In this document: one piece after another, positions 54,837 through 63,079 of the stretch
How the letters are laid out: every line of letters starts with the position of its first letter
How positions within the stretch are numbered: the first letter of the stretch is position 1
Assembly: GCA_015522385.1 (NCBI GenBank)
Contig: WAMJ01000037.1
Location: 1-64,000, forward strand
Direction of reading: 5' to 3'
DNA from: Candidatus Heimdallarchaeota archaeon
GTDB lineage: Archaea > Asgardarchaeota > Heimdallarchaeia > Heimdallarchaeales > Kariarchaeaceae
Length of the DNA stretch: 64,000 bases
The notes under the pieces: generated by a model
Database searches by the model: none
What the model was told of the DNA's origin: nothing
The model's input: only the letters and a program-made list of their open reading frames with translations
Program-made: the position numbers and the translations under genes

Positions 54837-55196
54837 GTGAACAATTCATCATCCAGCAAATCAGATGAGGACAAAACCGCATATAAACCCATAGAGAGAT
54901 TAAGGAAGAAGCTCCAAACGGACATCCTGTTCATCTGGATTCTCGTCCTTCTGAAGGAGGATAAGAAGTATGGATATGAGTTGAGAAGTGAGATTAAGGA
55001 GCGATTCGGATTTGCACCTGCGACAGTCACAAGTTACCACGTCCTCTACAAGCTCGAACGTGAGGGATTTATCCAGCCCACCGAGCAGATGATGAACCCC
55101 AACAGGAAGTACTACGAGATCACCGAGAAGGGTATGGAGCTGATAGAGGAGACCAAGGAGTTCTTCCAGCAAACCATGAAGCATTTATTCGAGTGA
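54837..55196 (+). CDS. PadR-family winged-helix regulator
   Basis: 119 residues, GTG start. DILFIWILVLLKEDKKYGYELRSEIKERF and TVTSYHVLYKLEREGFI, then NRKYYEITEKGMELI, match the PadR wHTH (recognition helix plus YxIT wing). The short helical tail would dimerise. It precedes a pilin-like membrane protein by 48 bases in the same direction; PadR genes often adjoin the membrane protein they control, though a separate TATA-like box lies between them. Confidence 0.88.
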   Translation: MNNSSSSKSDEDKTAYKPIERLRKKLQTDILFIWILVLLKEDKKYGYELRSEIKERFGFAPATVTSYHVLYKLEREGFIQPTEQMMNPNRKYYEITEKGMELIEETKEFFQQTMKHLFE

Positions 55197-55244
55197 GCTC
55201 GAAGAGAAATTCTTAATTAAGATACAGCTGACATACTTTTGTAG

Positions 55245-56078
55245 ATGAGAATTCTCAGGCGAAAGGCAGTCTCGAATATAATCGCGACCATACTAATCTT
55301 CGCGATGATGGTCGTGGGTATGGGAATACTGTACTCGAGAATCGGCCCTGTCGCGATCGGCTTCGAGGCAGAGTCCTCGGTGACCAATCAGGAGTTCATC
55401 TTCCTCAATATCAAAAATGAGCTGGATAGTTTGGTAGGTTCTGCCCAAGGTTCGAGATCAAATGTGCGTATCACTTCTGAATACGCTACATACGACCTCA
55501 ACATCACCGCTCCACGTCTCCGTCTGGATCTGACTCTAGGGGGTACAACGAACACATTAGTGAACGACATGGGGCTTTTTGAGGCGAAGATAGACCGCCC
55601 CTTCAGGGATGTGTCAACCTCCCGTTTTCTCGGAAACAACGTAGGAGAGACCACCATGATCAACACCGAGATGACTGACCACATTGCCACTGGATTGATC
55701 TATATGGACATCCGTACAACACAATCAACAGTGTCGCTCTACTACAGGGCATCTGCGGATCTCGTCCAGTTCGATGCCACGACCTACATTCTGAACATCT
55801 TCACCTACAACCTCACGATCAATCCTGCATCACCCATATCCGACTTCCCTATTACACAGGACGAATGGACACTCGCGATGGTCAGGGGACCAACAACTGT
55901 CTCTAATCCCTTCAACCTGACGAGTACGACCGAGACCTCGTTCTCACTCACCCAGTCGGTGTCGAGATACACCCTTCGAGCTCAAGGCCAAGTTCTAGAC
56001 AGTTATACCTTCCAGATCGCTGCTGGTTCAACCGTCATCGTGAACAACATCAATGTCCCGATCTACTTCGGCATCTAA
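55245..56078 (+). CDS. Pilin/archaellin-signal secreted protein
   Basis: 277 residues. The N-terminus has a class III signal: RILRRKAVSNIIATILIFAMMVVGMGIL, with a cleavage site around A8-V9 and a hydrophobic helix. The remaining 230 residues are beta-rich with sequons (NIT, NLT). It resembles the archaeal DUF1628/pilin-like N-terminal family. ATG 55245 lies about 28 bases after a TATA-like TTCTTAATTAAGA. It may be exported through the same assembly pathway as the repeat protein at 29780-32728. Confidence 0.8.
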   Translation: MRILRRKAVSNIIATILIFAMMVVGMGILYSRIGPVAIGFEAESSVTNQEFIFLNIKNELDSLVGSAQGSRSNVRITSEYATYDLNITAPRLRLDLTLGGTTNTLVNDMGLFEAKIDRPFRDVSTSRFLGNNVGETTMINTEMTDHIATGLIYMDIRTTQSTVSLYYRASADLVQFDATTYILNIFTYNLTINPASPISDFPITQDEWTLAMVRGPTTVSNPFNLTSTTETSFSLTQSVSRYTLRAQGQVLDSYTFQIAAGSTVIVNNINVPIYFGI

Positions 56079-57022
56079 GAGAAGTGCTGCCAGCCCTTGT
56101 TGGGGACCTCAAGCTCATTTAGAGACACGGGGATGTGGGACTTCACGACCTCTCCAAGCCTGACAAATCCCCTGTCCGAGAGATCCAGTCCCCTAGTGAT
56201 CACTATTACACTAAGCTCCTCTCCACCAAAGAGGACAAAGTCACCAACCATAACACTGTCCACAGCTATCTCCTCTATCCACGGCTCGACATCTAAAATA
56301 GCCGGGTCAAGTTTGATTCCCAGTGGTGAATCTCTCACGAGAGAGTGAAGTGATCTCGCGAGACCGTCCGAGCAATCCATGGAACTGATGATCTGCTCCC
56401 TGTGTTCTTCCGCTACACTTACGAAGTCGTAGGAGAGAGCTGGTCTGAGGAAATACCGCATCACTTTGATCTCGTACTTGCTGTAATCCATATTCTCAAG
56501 GAGCAGGTACAGGATGGCACCCGTAGATCCCAGTGGCGCACCTAACCACCACACCTCGTCACCCTCTTGGAGCTCACCGTGTCTGGGGATCGGACGGACG
56601 TTGGTCTCACCTAGGCAGGTGATTGTGATGGAAATGTCTGCACTCTGCTGGTTGACGTCACCGCCCCTATAAGTCAACCCCATGTCAGAACAGGCCTCGC
56701 TCATTCCCCGGACGATCATCTCCGCGTCAGTGACCTCGGTGAAACTGGGGAGATTGATGGAGACAAGTATGTGACGAGGTTCAGCCCCTTTTGCGATCAC
56801 ATCACTCACAGCGTTGGACACCGCCTTGTAGCCACAGCTGACCAAGTCCATAGTGAGAGGTCTGTCCGTTGACTCCACCCATGTATCGACATTGACGACC
56901 GTGTACCTCCTCTCGAGTCTGAAGTCCACAGCGTCGTCGTCAAGGCTCAACTCCTCGGGTGGTGTCACATACCTCTGTATAATGGCAACCCACTCTGATT
57001 CCCCAATGTCAGAAATTTTCAC
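56075..57022 (-). CDS. ThiL-like thiamine-monophosphate kinase family protein
   Basis: About 315 residues. PurM/ThiL fold: the opening ISDIGESEWVAII, DDDAVDF (metal), LVSCGYKAVSNAVSDVIAKGAEP, YRGGDVNQQ where ThiL usually has GGDT, SMDCSDGLARSLH and FGGEEL. ThiL phosphorylates thiamine monophosphate. The GGDVN change leaves some doubt on substrate, though the metal residues are kept. GTG 57022 is preferred over TTG 57100: the family begins here and a TATA-like run lies about 25 bases before. It overlaps the pilin-like gene by four bases at the 3' end. Confidence 0.83.
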   Translation of the reverse strand: MKISDIGESEWVAIIQRYVTPPEELSLDDDAVDFRLERRYTVVNVDTWVESTDRPLTMDLVSCGYKAVSNAVSDVIAKGAEPRHILVSINLPSFTEVTDAEMIVRGMSEACSDMGLTYRGGDVNQQSADISITITCLGETNVRPIPRHGELQEGDEVWWLGAPLGSTGAILYLLLENMDYSKYEIKVMRYFLRPALSYDFVSVAEEHREQIISSMDCSDGLARSLHSLVRDSPLGIKLDPAILDVEPWIEEIAVDSVMVGDFVLFGGEELSVIVITRGLDLSDRGFVRLGEVVKSHIPVSLNELEVPNKGWQHFS

Positions 57023-57100
57023 AAGAGTGTTTCCAAGAGCAGAATAATAAGAATTGGGAAATGGAATATCGTTATTTCTTAGTATTCTTGTATTATCCAA

Positions 57101-57232
57101 AATCTAAGAAGAGCCTACATATGATTTTGAAAAGGTAATGAATAGAACTCGGAGTTTATTTTAAGAGACGCTCACATCGCTATGGGATTTGCATAGATTT
57201 TTTATTTTGGTACATTATATGGAACTATACTC
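57101..57232. other. Intergenic boundary between ThiL-like gene and accessory island
   Basis: AT-rich. Contains TATA-like GATTTTTTATTTTGG near 57196-57210 in front of the ATG at 57233. No repeats or attachment site were recognised. Confidence 0.35.
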
Positions 57233-57823
57233 ATGAGTGAAATCAATTCATTAGCAAAGAAGAAGACTACAGCAGAAAGACTATCTGAGCTACACAATCA
57301 ACTACCAAGTAAGGATCATTGGATTTCACTTTTTGACTTACTAAAACAAGTTATATCGACAAGTATTATGACAATTAATACAACCTCTCAATCTATATCA
57401 ATTGGATTCAGAAATAATAAAAGTAAAATATTAGAACGCAAGATGGAGGAATTCGGTTATAGCAAGATAACCGATCTTCTTGATGTTCTTTCGGGTTTGG
57501 TTATGTGGAAACATTTTCATGATAACCATTTACAAGGTGAGGAGGATGAAATAAATTTACCAGAAGACTTTATCAAGCAATTCAGAAGCCACTCTGTCTA
57601 CAGTGTAATAGAATATGAATCAAATAGACTTCTCCCAAAAATAGAAGAGGTTAGGTATAGAGAGTTAGGTACGAAAAATTCAGATCTAAGAGTTTTTCAG
57701 ATTCAAATTGTTGGGTTTGATGGTGTAGAAATGTCAATCCATAACTTCGAATTACATTACGATGAAATTATCCATCTAATTAATACATTACAAGATGTTG
57801 TGGAGGGCCAGGAAAATGAGTAA
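57233..57823 (+). CDS. Accessory cassette protein 1, unknown
   Basis: 196 residues, AT-rich codons unlike the flanking housekeeping genes. The first 90 residues are mainly helical, and the C-terminal part has strands (LRVFQIQIVGFDGVEMSIHNFEL) followed by a helix (YDEIIHLINTLQDVV). No catalytic motif recognised. First gene of a three-gene overlapping cassette ending in a HEPN-like protein. Probably a partner or regulator in an accessory system (inference). Confidence 0.65.
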   Translation: MSEINSLAKKKTTAERLSELHNQLPSKDHWISLFDLLKQVISTSIMTINTTSQSISIGFRNNKSKILERKMEEFGYSKITDLLDVLSGLVMWKHFHDNHLQGEEDEINLPEDFIKQFRSHSVYSVIEYESNRLLPKIEEVRYRELGTKNSDLRVFQIQIVGFDGVEMSIHNFELHYDEIIHLINTLQDVVEGQENE

Positions 57824-58433
57824 TGTGTATCATCGGAAGAAACCTATCAAAAGCTACAAGATAGATTTCTCTCAAAATTGGGACGATATCAATACTCCTC
57901 AGAATAAATCGATGAATAGTTTTCGAGTTGTAAGGAACTCAATGTCTGCAAAACATAATGTCAAACCTTACATAAATAAGGTATATAGAAATTGGATAAT
58001 TGACCACTTAGACAACTATGAAATAATCATTCAAAGTGATGAGTATGTCTGTGGTCATGATGAATATTGGTCTGAAGATCTAGAGAGCCAGTACCAAAGT
58101 ATTCGTATGATTCTTTCGGAATATCTATCTGAAGACAAGATCTCACAGGAAGTTATCCATTTCCTGCACAATGATCCAGAGTGGATACGTAAGCTCAAAC
58201 AATATATCCCTGTACTCAAAGATCTTGCTGAAACACATAATGCAATAGACTATAGTCTCGAAATATGGAATTCATATGATGGGGAGCAAGAGGAGATATA
58301 CTTCAGGATAACAGTTTCAGACAATGTTGAACCAATTGGAATAGAAGAGGGAATAGTCAACAAATTCATAGAAATATTCCCTAACGAAAATTTTGATTAT
58401 TTCTCAATTGGAGTTTGGAGGGAACAAAAATAG
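57816..58433 (+). CDS. Accessory cassette protein 2, unknown
   Basis: 205 residues from ATG 57816, which overlaps the upstream stop by eight bases and follows GGAGGG; a frame start at 57795 is possible but less likely. Mixed alpha/beta and acidic, with YEIIIQSDEYVCGHDEYW and a C-terminal YFSIGVWRE. No family recognised. It contains three His and a Cys near residues 65-80, but no clear metal motif. Coupled to both neighbours by overlap. Confidence 0.65.
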   Translation: MSNVYHRKKPIKSYKIDFSQNWDDINTPQNKSMNSFRVVRNSMSAKHNVKPYINKVYRNWIIDHLDNYEIIIQSDEYVCGHDEYWSEDLESQYQSIRMILSEYLSEDKISQEVIHFLHNDPEWIRKLKQYIPVLKDLAETHNAIDYSLEIWNSYDGEQEEIYFRITVSDNVEPIGIEEGIVNKFIEIFPNENFDYFSIGVWREQK

Positions 58434-58783
58434 GTTTCGATCCATTTGAATTCTATGAATTTTGTGACCATGCTTACAGGGAGAACAACTATGATTGGAA
58501 AAAAGAAACTGAACATGCATTTAGGAGAACAATTATTAGTAGAATCTATTATTCTGCATTTCTAAGGATCAGAGAGTCTTTACAGATCAACACAGAGGAC
58601 AAATATGACTCTCATAATTTAGTAATTAATTCGATACCAAATAAAAATGTGAAGAATCTGTTTAAGAACTTGAAAAGGCTACGAGCGAAGGCAGATTATA
58701 ATTTATCGATCATCATAACCCATGATGATGTAGACAACGCATTTAAAAGATACAAACGTATATTTGATCAATTAGGAATATGA
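58415..58783 (+). CDS. HEPN-like small protein (accessory cassette protein 3)
   Basis: 122 residues. SRIYYSAFLRIRESLQ and LRAKADYNLSIIITHDDVDNAFKRYKRIF are the helix pairs of HEPN proteins (RxKADY form). The catalytic RX4-6H of toxic HEPN nucleases is not seen in this form, so activity is not assured. The annotated TTG at 58415 has no Shine-Dalgarno; GGAGGGA at 58417-58423 instead points to ATA 58430, which overlaps the upstream stop as ATAG. In bacteria and archaea HEPN proteins often act in toxin-antitoxin or defence systems. Confidence 0.7.
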   Translation: MEGTKIGFDPFEFYEFCDHAYRENNYDWKKETEHAFRRTIISRIYYSAFLRIRESLQINTEDKYDSHNLVINSIPNKNVKNLFKNLKRLRAKADYNLSIIITHDDVDNAFKRYKRIFDQLGI

Positions 58784-59056
58784 GAAATTACTAATAGCAA
58801 ATTACACTATTAATGTTTCAAGTAGTGAATTTAATTTCTACAATGAATTTGACTTAATGTAAAACTGTCTTAGATGCCCTTAGCTTCCTATAAACATTTG
58901 ATGCAAATGCAGGAGATATCAGGGTAGAAATACTTCATTATTCTTCGGTACAAAGCCTCCTTAGACAACTTTAGGAACTCAAGAATTATCTCCTATCAGA
59001 TAACATCCCTTGAAATTCAGGTATCTTCCATACCACTTCACCCTCAAGGGTTAGAG
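58784..59056. other. Intergenic, AT-rich
   Basis: No coding frame, tRNA-like or CRISPR-like pattern was recognised in this stretch. Confidence 0.3.
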
Positions 59057-59248
59057 TTAAGGTAATGTATAATCAATTTCAGGATATACTTCAAATTTCA
59101 TATAGCATGACTGTTCCTTCTTGAATCCTTTAGTACCATGATATACTGATTTCCCCTTACGGAATCCTCTGAAGCACTTGTTACAGTCGTGACGGTCGTT
59201 AAATTTCCTCTGCCAATGTTTTCTCTTGGTCAATGCTTTGACTTTCAT
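59057..59248 (-). CDS. Possible small Cys-containing protein, 63 residues
   Basis: A short open frame with ATG 59248 encoding a very basic N-terminus (MKVKALTKRKHWQRK), then HDCNKCFRGFRKGKSVYHG and a later SCY. The CX2C with later H and C could form a zinc knuckle, and the spacing looks like a real small zinc protein rather than chance; there is no clear ribosome site. Equally possible: a decayed fragment of a larger gene. Confidence 0.3.
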   Translation of the reverse strand: MKVKALTKRKHWQRKFNDRHDCNKCFRGFRKGKSVYHGTKGFKKEQSCYMKFEVYPEIDYTLP

Positions 59249-60089
59249 GTCTTTTCATCCAAGCGGCTACCAACCGCAGTCGCTTTGACTGAAATACCAT
59301 ACTGTCATCTTTTCACGCCATATTAATAATTTTGCTCCTATAGGGACTTGATTCTGTCTACCGCTATGAATTATACTGATTCACTTCCCCTATTTATATT
59401 CAAAAACTGTACAGAGGAGCCACAAGTTAAGTGTTGAAAATCCCTCACCTTTGATCAGGTCTCGCCATGGTTTTCTTTATTACCACTCTGTAAAATATGC
59501 AAACATGCAAGTGACTGCAGGGAGCCACGAATTCGAGATTAATGGCAGCATAATTGGGACATGTAAGACCTGAAACCTTCCGATAATTGACGAGGAGAGT
59601 AACGTGACAGGATCAACTTAATTAGTCAATTCAAAATTAAAAATTTATCTTCTTGATGATATGGAAGGTATTCATGAGATATGCATCTCCTTCCCTACAT
59701 TCTTTTCTTCAAGAACCTTCCTAGAACCTGAGGTTGTAGAGATGCTACAATCAGTGTAGGGGATAATCTAATCTAAATCACTCGATTCATCTCTCGTCGA
59801 ACTGTTTGGTGCTAACAAATAGTTGTTACGTATGAAATCACAAGAAAATATGAGAATTCTCCATTGTTGATACTACCTAGAAAGTTTCAACACTTACTGG
59901 TTTCATATCTTACTGTAAGAGAGCTTCTATCCTCCATCAGTATCACCTTTCATGAATAATTATTACACCATATCGAATTTGCGCATAGGCACGGTTATCC
60001 GCAATTTATGTAAAGAGGTTCTAATAAATCATCTCAAAGAGCCTTTAAACAACGATGGAAACTGTTCTAAAAATATAATAATAGTCAAC
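59249..60089. other. About 840 AT-rich bases without a convincing gene
   Basis: No long open frame, no tRNA-like T-loop and no CRISPR-like spacing. A small foldable stretch lies at about 59261-59285 (AAGCGG... CCGC... CGCTT). It may hold decayed genes or an unrecognised RNA. Confidence 0.3.
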
Positions 60090-60710
60090 CTACGAGTCGA
60101 GTATTTCTTTGGCTTTAGTTCTTAGTTTATCCATCTCCTCCTCCAACTTCAATATTTCTAGAACCTTGTCTTCTGTAACCATCTGAGTTATATCCTTCAA
60201 AATTTCCACTAAGGGGGGAGAGATGAGCATCATGAGTTCATCTTCTTCTGATCGACTGATCAGATCACTATCCTTTCCCGTGATCTGCTTCCATTTCTCT
60301 TGGAAATCCTCAGGTAGCAAAGGTTCATCAAATAGAGTTCCGAAGCTCTCATGACCAACCCTTAGACTAACATCCAGACCATAAATTGCATAGGCAAAAT
60401 AGACATCATCCCATTCAACCTCCGGCCATGAAATTGAGTAAATCTCAACAAATAGTTTTCCTATTTTGCAAATAGTTGTGCCGAAGGGTCCATCCAAAGT
60501 TTCGCCTTCATGATCAAATTCAAAGGAGAAAAAATCATTAAAAATTTTCTCCAGTGCACCCTTTGATATGAATTCTTGTATAGTTTCAGAGCCATTCCTT
60601 TCCCACCTGTTAGCATTCTCAAAGAACGGGTAGGTTACGGAAATCCCCACATTCTGTCCAATTTTCATGAAGTACTCAGTTAAGCCCTCCAAGGCATTTG
60701 CCAATTCCAT
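60090..60710 (-). CDS. Protein of unknown function in the accessory island, 206 residues
   Basis: ATG 60710. N-terminal helix (ANALEGLTEYFMKIG), an acidic beta region (LFVEIYSISWPEVEWDDVYFAYAIYGLDVSLRVG), and a C-terminal coiled coil (LEILKLEEEMDKLRTKAKEI). Overall acidic, cytosolic. No family recognised. It lies between the non-coding stretch and the ribosomal cluster and reads against the latter. Confidence 0.6.
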   Translation of the reverse strand: MELANALEGLTEYFMKIGQNVGISVTYPFFENANRWERNGSETIQEFISKGALEKIFNDFFSFEFDHEGETLDGPFGTTICKIGKLFVEIYSISWPEVEWDDVYFAYAIYGLDVSLRVGHESFGTLFDEPLLPEDFQEKWKQITGKDSDLISRSEEDELMMLISPPLVEILKDITQMVTEDKVLEILKLEEEMDKLRTKAKEILDS

Positions 60711-60881
60711 TACTTTCCACTTACGCCCTCCTTGATTATAAATTTAGTCGATACAAAACAGTAGATTGCCCACCGTGAGCATAGTCTATTCAGTGAGAAC
60801 ATCTTATAGATCATTTGATTTTCTATGGCTTGGAACGAAGAGCTTTCCCCCTCTCTCCTCAACGCGTCTCTCAACACTAAT

Positions 60882-60891
60882 CTTATAAAAA
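60882..60891 (+). promoter_or_regulatory. TATA-like promoter for the ribosomal protein cluster
   Basis: CTTATAAAAA lies about 35 bases before the ATG of uS19 at 60922, so the leader is only a few bases. It marks the start of the ribosomal transcript in this window. Confidence 0.55.
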
Positions 60892-60921
60892 CGAGAACTC
60901 AGTTGAATTCTGTAGATTACC

Positions 60922-61338
60922 ATGTCAGCAAAGAAGAGGACACACTACAGAGGAAAAACACTCAAGGAGCTTCAGGAGATGACCCTTGATGAGGTCGTCG
61001 AGCTTCTCCCAGCAAGGCAGAGAAGAAGCCTTACTACCCCAGAGTACTGGAACCACAAGAGGAAGAAACTCCTCGCGGATCTCCGAGAGGCAAAGAAGGC
61101 TCAGAACAAGGGAAACCAGATCGTCGTGAAGACCCACGTGAGAGACTTCGTCATCCTCCCCGAGTTCGTCGGACTCACCATCGAGGTGTACAACGGCAAG
61201 GAGTTCATCCCCGTCGAGATCAACCTCGACAAGGTAGGGGACTACCTCGCGGAATACGCACACCCCCGCAGGATCGTCAAGCACTCAGCACCCGGTATCG
61301 GTGCGACAAAATCCTCACTCTACGTCCCGCTGAAATAG
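60922..61338 (+). CDS. rps19: Small ribosomal subunit protein uS19
   Basis: 138 residues, with RRSLTTPEYWNHKRKK and THVRDFVILPEFVGLTIEVYNGKEF, and the C-terminal signature PGIGATKSSLYVPLK. Normal archaeal length. In most archaea the gene follows uL2 in the S10-like operon; here it is first, with an accessory island and its own promoter before it. Confidence 0.97.
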   Translation: MSAKKRTHYRGKTLKELQEMTLDEVVELLPARQRRSLTTPEYWNHKRKKLLADLREAKKAQNKGNQIVVKTHVRDFVILPEFVGLTIEVYNGKEFIPVEINLDKVGDYLAEYAHPRRIVKHSAPGIGATKSSLYVPLK

Positions 61339-61402
61339 GCCTCGTAAAATATCTTAATCCTTTTAATAAGCTCGGAGGGAATCGCATTAGGTTAGAAGAA
61401 TT

Positions 61403-61867
61403 ATGCCTAGATTCGGTTATTCAGTAACAGGGTTAGATCCCGATAAGACGGCAATCGCCAGTGGCAGGGAGCTCGACATCTCCCACAAACACGCCCGAGA
61501 GATCTGCAGAGAGATCAAGGGTATGAAACTTGAGAAGGCCAAGGAATACCTTGAAGACGTCACCAAGCTCAAGAGGAGTGTTCCCTTCAGGAGGCACCAC
61601 AAGAAGGTCGGTCACAGATCGGATCTTGTCGGCTGGCACACAGGTAGGTACCCCGAGAAGGCAGCCAGTAAGATCCTCGAGATCCTGGAGAGTGTAGAAA
61701 AGAACGCAGAGTTCAAGGGACTTCAGGTCGACAAGCTGAAGATTATCCACGCCTCTGGCTACCCTGGTAGGAAGCTGAAGAGAATATTCTACAGAGCCTT
61801 CAGGACATCCTCCCCTAAGATTAATACCCTCACACACGTCGAGATTGCAGTAGAAGAGTTCAACTAA
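61403..61867 (+). CDS. rpl22: Large ribosomal subunit protein uL22
   Basis: 154 residues. GRELDISHKHAREICREIKGMKLEKAKEYL at the N-terminus and the long loop ending KINTLTHVEIAVEE are diagnostic. A TATA-like CTTTTAATAAG (61352-61362) lies in the gap after uS19. Followed by a T-run. Confidence 0.96.
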   Translation: MPRFGYSVTGLDPDKTAIASGRELDISHKHAREICREIKGMKLEKAKEYLEDVTKLKRSVPFRRHHKKVGHRSDLVGWHTGRYPEKAASKILEILESVEKNAEFKGLQVDKLKIIHASGYPGRKLKRIFYRAFRTSSPKINTLTHVEIAVEEFN

Positions 61868-61900
61868 ACCCAACACGAATCGAAGCTCTCGGGGCCACCC

Positions 61901-61906
61901 TTTTTT
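61901..61906 (+). terminator. Oligo-T terminator after uL22
   Basis: TTTTTT immediately after the GC-rich GGGGCCACCC lies 34 bases after the uL22 stop. Archaeal RNA polymerase often ends at such T-runs. A 194-base gap to uS3 containing its own TATA-like sequence (CATTTTTAAAAATG, about 61968-61981) supports termination here. Confidence 0.5.
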
Positions 61907-62028
61907 CCTCTAGGAGATCGCATCTTTAACGGAATCTGACTGTCTACTCCGCGTAAGCTTTCGCTTCATTTTTAAAAATGTAAATCTCGATAGAGTTTGT
62001 AAACCACGTTACAGGAGAATGATTTCAG

Positions 62029-62880
62029 ATAAATATAGTTAAGTCGTTTACTGAGAAAAGATTGCAGCATGTCTTCCTAGAGGAGTACTTCAGGGAAGAG
62101 CTTGCGAAGGCAGAGTTTGGAGAGATGGAATACACCTCCAACAGCCAAGGCACTAAGATTGTCTTGAAAGTTGGCAGGGTGGGATACGCCATCGGTAAGA
62201 AGGGTAAGACCATTAAGAAGCTTTCTGAGGATGTGAAGAAGATGCTCGGGACCGAGAAGGTGGCCATTGAGGTCGACAGTCTCAAGGACGCAGAGCTCAA
62301 CCCATGGGTCATGGCTGCCAAGTTGGCATCCGCGCTCCAGAGAGGTAGGCACTTCAGAAGAACGGCTTACGGAACGATTCGCAGGATCATCGGCAAGGGA
62401 TCCGTTGGTGTGGAGATTACCGTTGCAGGTAAGATCACCTCACAGAGGGCCCGTGTTGAGAAGTTCAGAGAGGGCTTTATTGCTAAGACCGGTGACGCGA
62501 AGAGGAAATTCCTCAGAGTTGGTCACGCCATCGCTAAGATCAAGAGAGGTACACTTGGTATCACTGTTGCCATTATGGATCCAGAGACTGTCCTCCCTGA
62601 TCAGATGGAGATCATTGTTGAACCTACCCATACCTCCAAGGAAATTAGTATTGCCTCAGAAGATGATCTGTTCCCAGAAGACGACGAAATCGGAGAACTC
62701 GATGAGACAGAAGTGACTGTCGAGGATGAGGGTGAAGCATTCCCCGACCTCGTGGACATCGAGGAGGATGACGCCATCCCGGATGAAGCACTGGAGCTCG
62801 TTGACGAGACCGAGGAGCTGGATCTGGCTGACGAGATCGACCTTGGTGAAGACCTAGAAGAAGAGGAGGAAGAGAAATGA
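62029..62880 (+). CDS. rps3: Small ribosomal subunit protein uS3, with acidic C-terminal tail and unclear start
   Basis: The frame is open from 62023 and encodes the conserved opening NIVKSFTEKRL...FLEEYFREEL before any ATG, GTG or TTG; the TTG at 62062 is inside this region. An ATA at 62029, with GGAG at 62014-62017, is used here as tentative start. Alternatively ATG 62019 (MISDKY) leads into the frame after a one-base shift near TATAGTT. The KH motif is VGYAIGKKGKTIKKL. Residues after about 200 form an acidic tail of some 70 residues (EDDE, EEDD, EEEEEE) not seen in most archaeal uS3 proteins. Confidence 0.88.
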   Translation: MNIVKSFTEKRLQHVFLEEYFREELAKAEFGEMEYTSNSQGTKIVLKVGRVGYAIGKKGKTIKKLSEDVKKMLGTEKVAIEVDSLKDAELNPWVMAAKLASALQRGRHFRRTAYGTIRRIIGKGSVGVEITVAGKITSQRARVEKFREGFIAKTGDAKRKFLRVGHAIAKIKRGTLGITVAIMDPETVLPDQMEIIVEPTHTSKEISIASEDDLFPEDDEIGELDETEVTVEDEGEAFPDLVDIEEDDAIPDEALELVDETEELDLADEIDLGEDLEEEEEEK

Positions 62881-63074
62881 AACTCAGAGATCTTAGAAAG
62901 CAGAACAGAGAAGGACTGGAGAACAGGCTCAACGGCGCCCGCAAGGAGCTCATGAACCTGAAGTCACAGCTCTCCTCGGGTGGATCTATTGACAACCCCG
63001 GAGAGATTAAGCACTTGAAGAAAGAGATCGCAAGGATTCACACAATCCTTGGCGAGATGGACAGAGCAGAGTAA
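62877..63074 (+). CDS. rpl29: Large ribosomal subunit protein uL29
   Basis: 65 residues. MKLRDLRKQNREGLENRLNG and LKKEIARIHTIL are the two helices of uL29. ATG overlaps the uS3 stop (ATGA). Confidence 0.95.
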   Translation: MKLRDLRKQNREGLENRLNGARKELMNLKSQLSSGGSIDNPGEIKHLKKEIARIHTILGEMDRAE

Positions 63075-63079
63075 AATCT

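Noticed and set aside
59057..59248. Considered as a confident zinc-finger gene
   Set aside because: Kept only as low-confidence: just two clear Cys pairs' worth of ligands are not complete and no ribosome site is seen.
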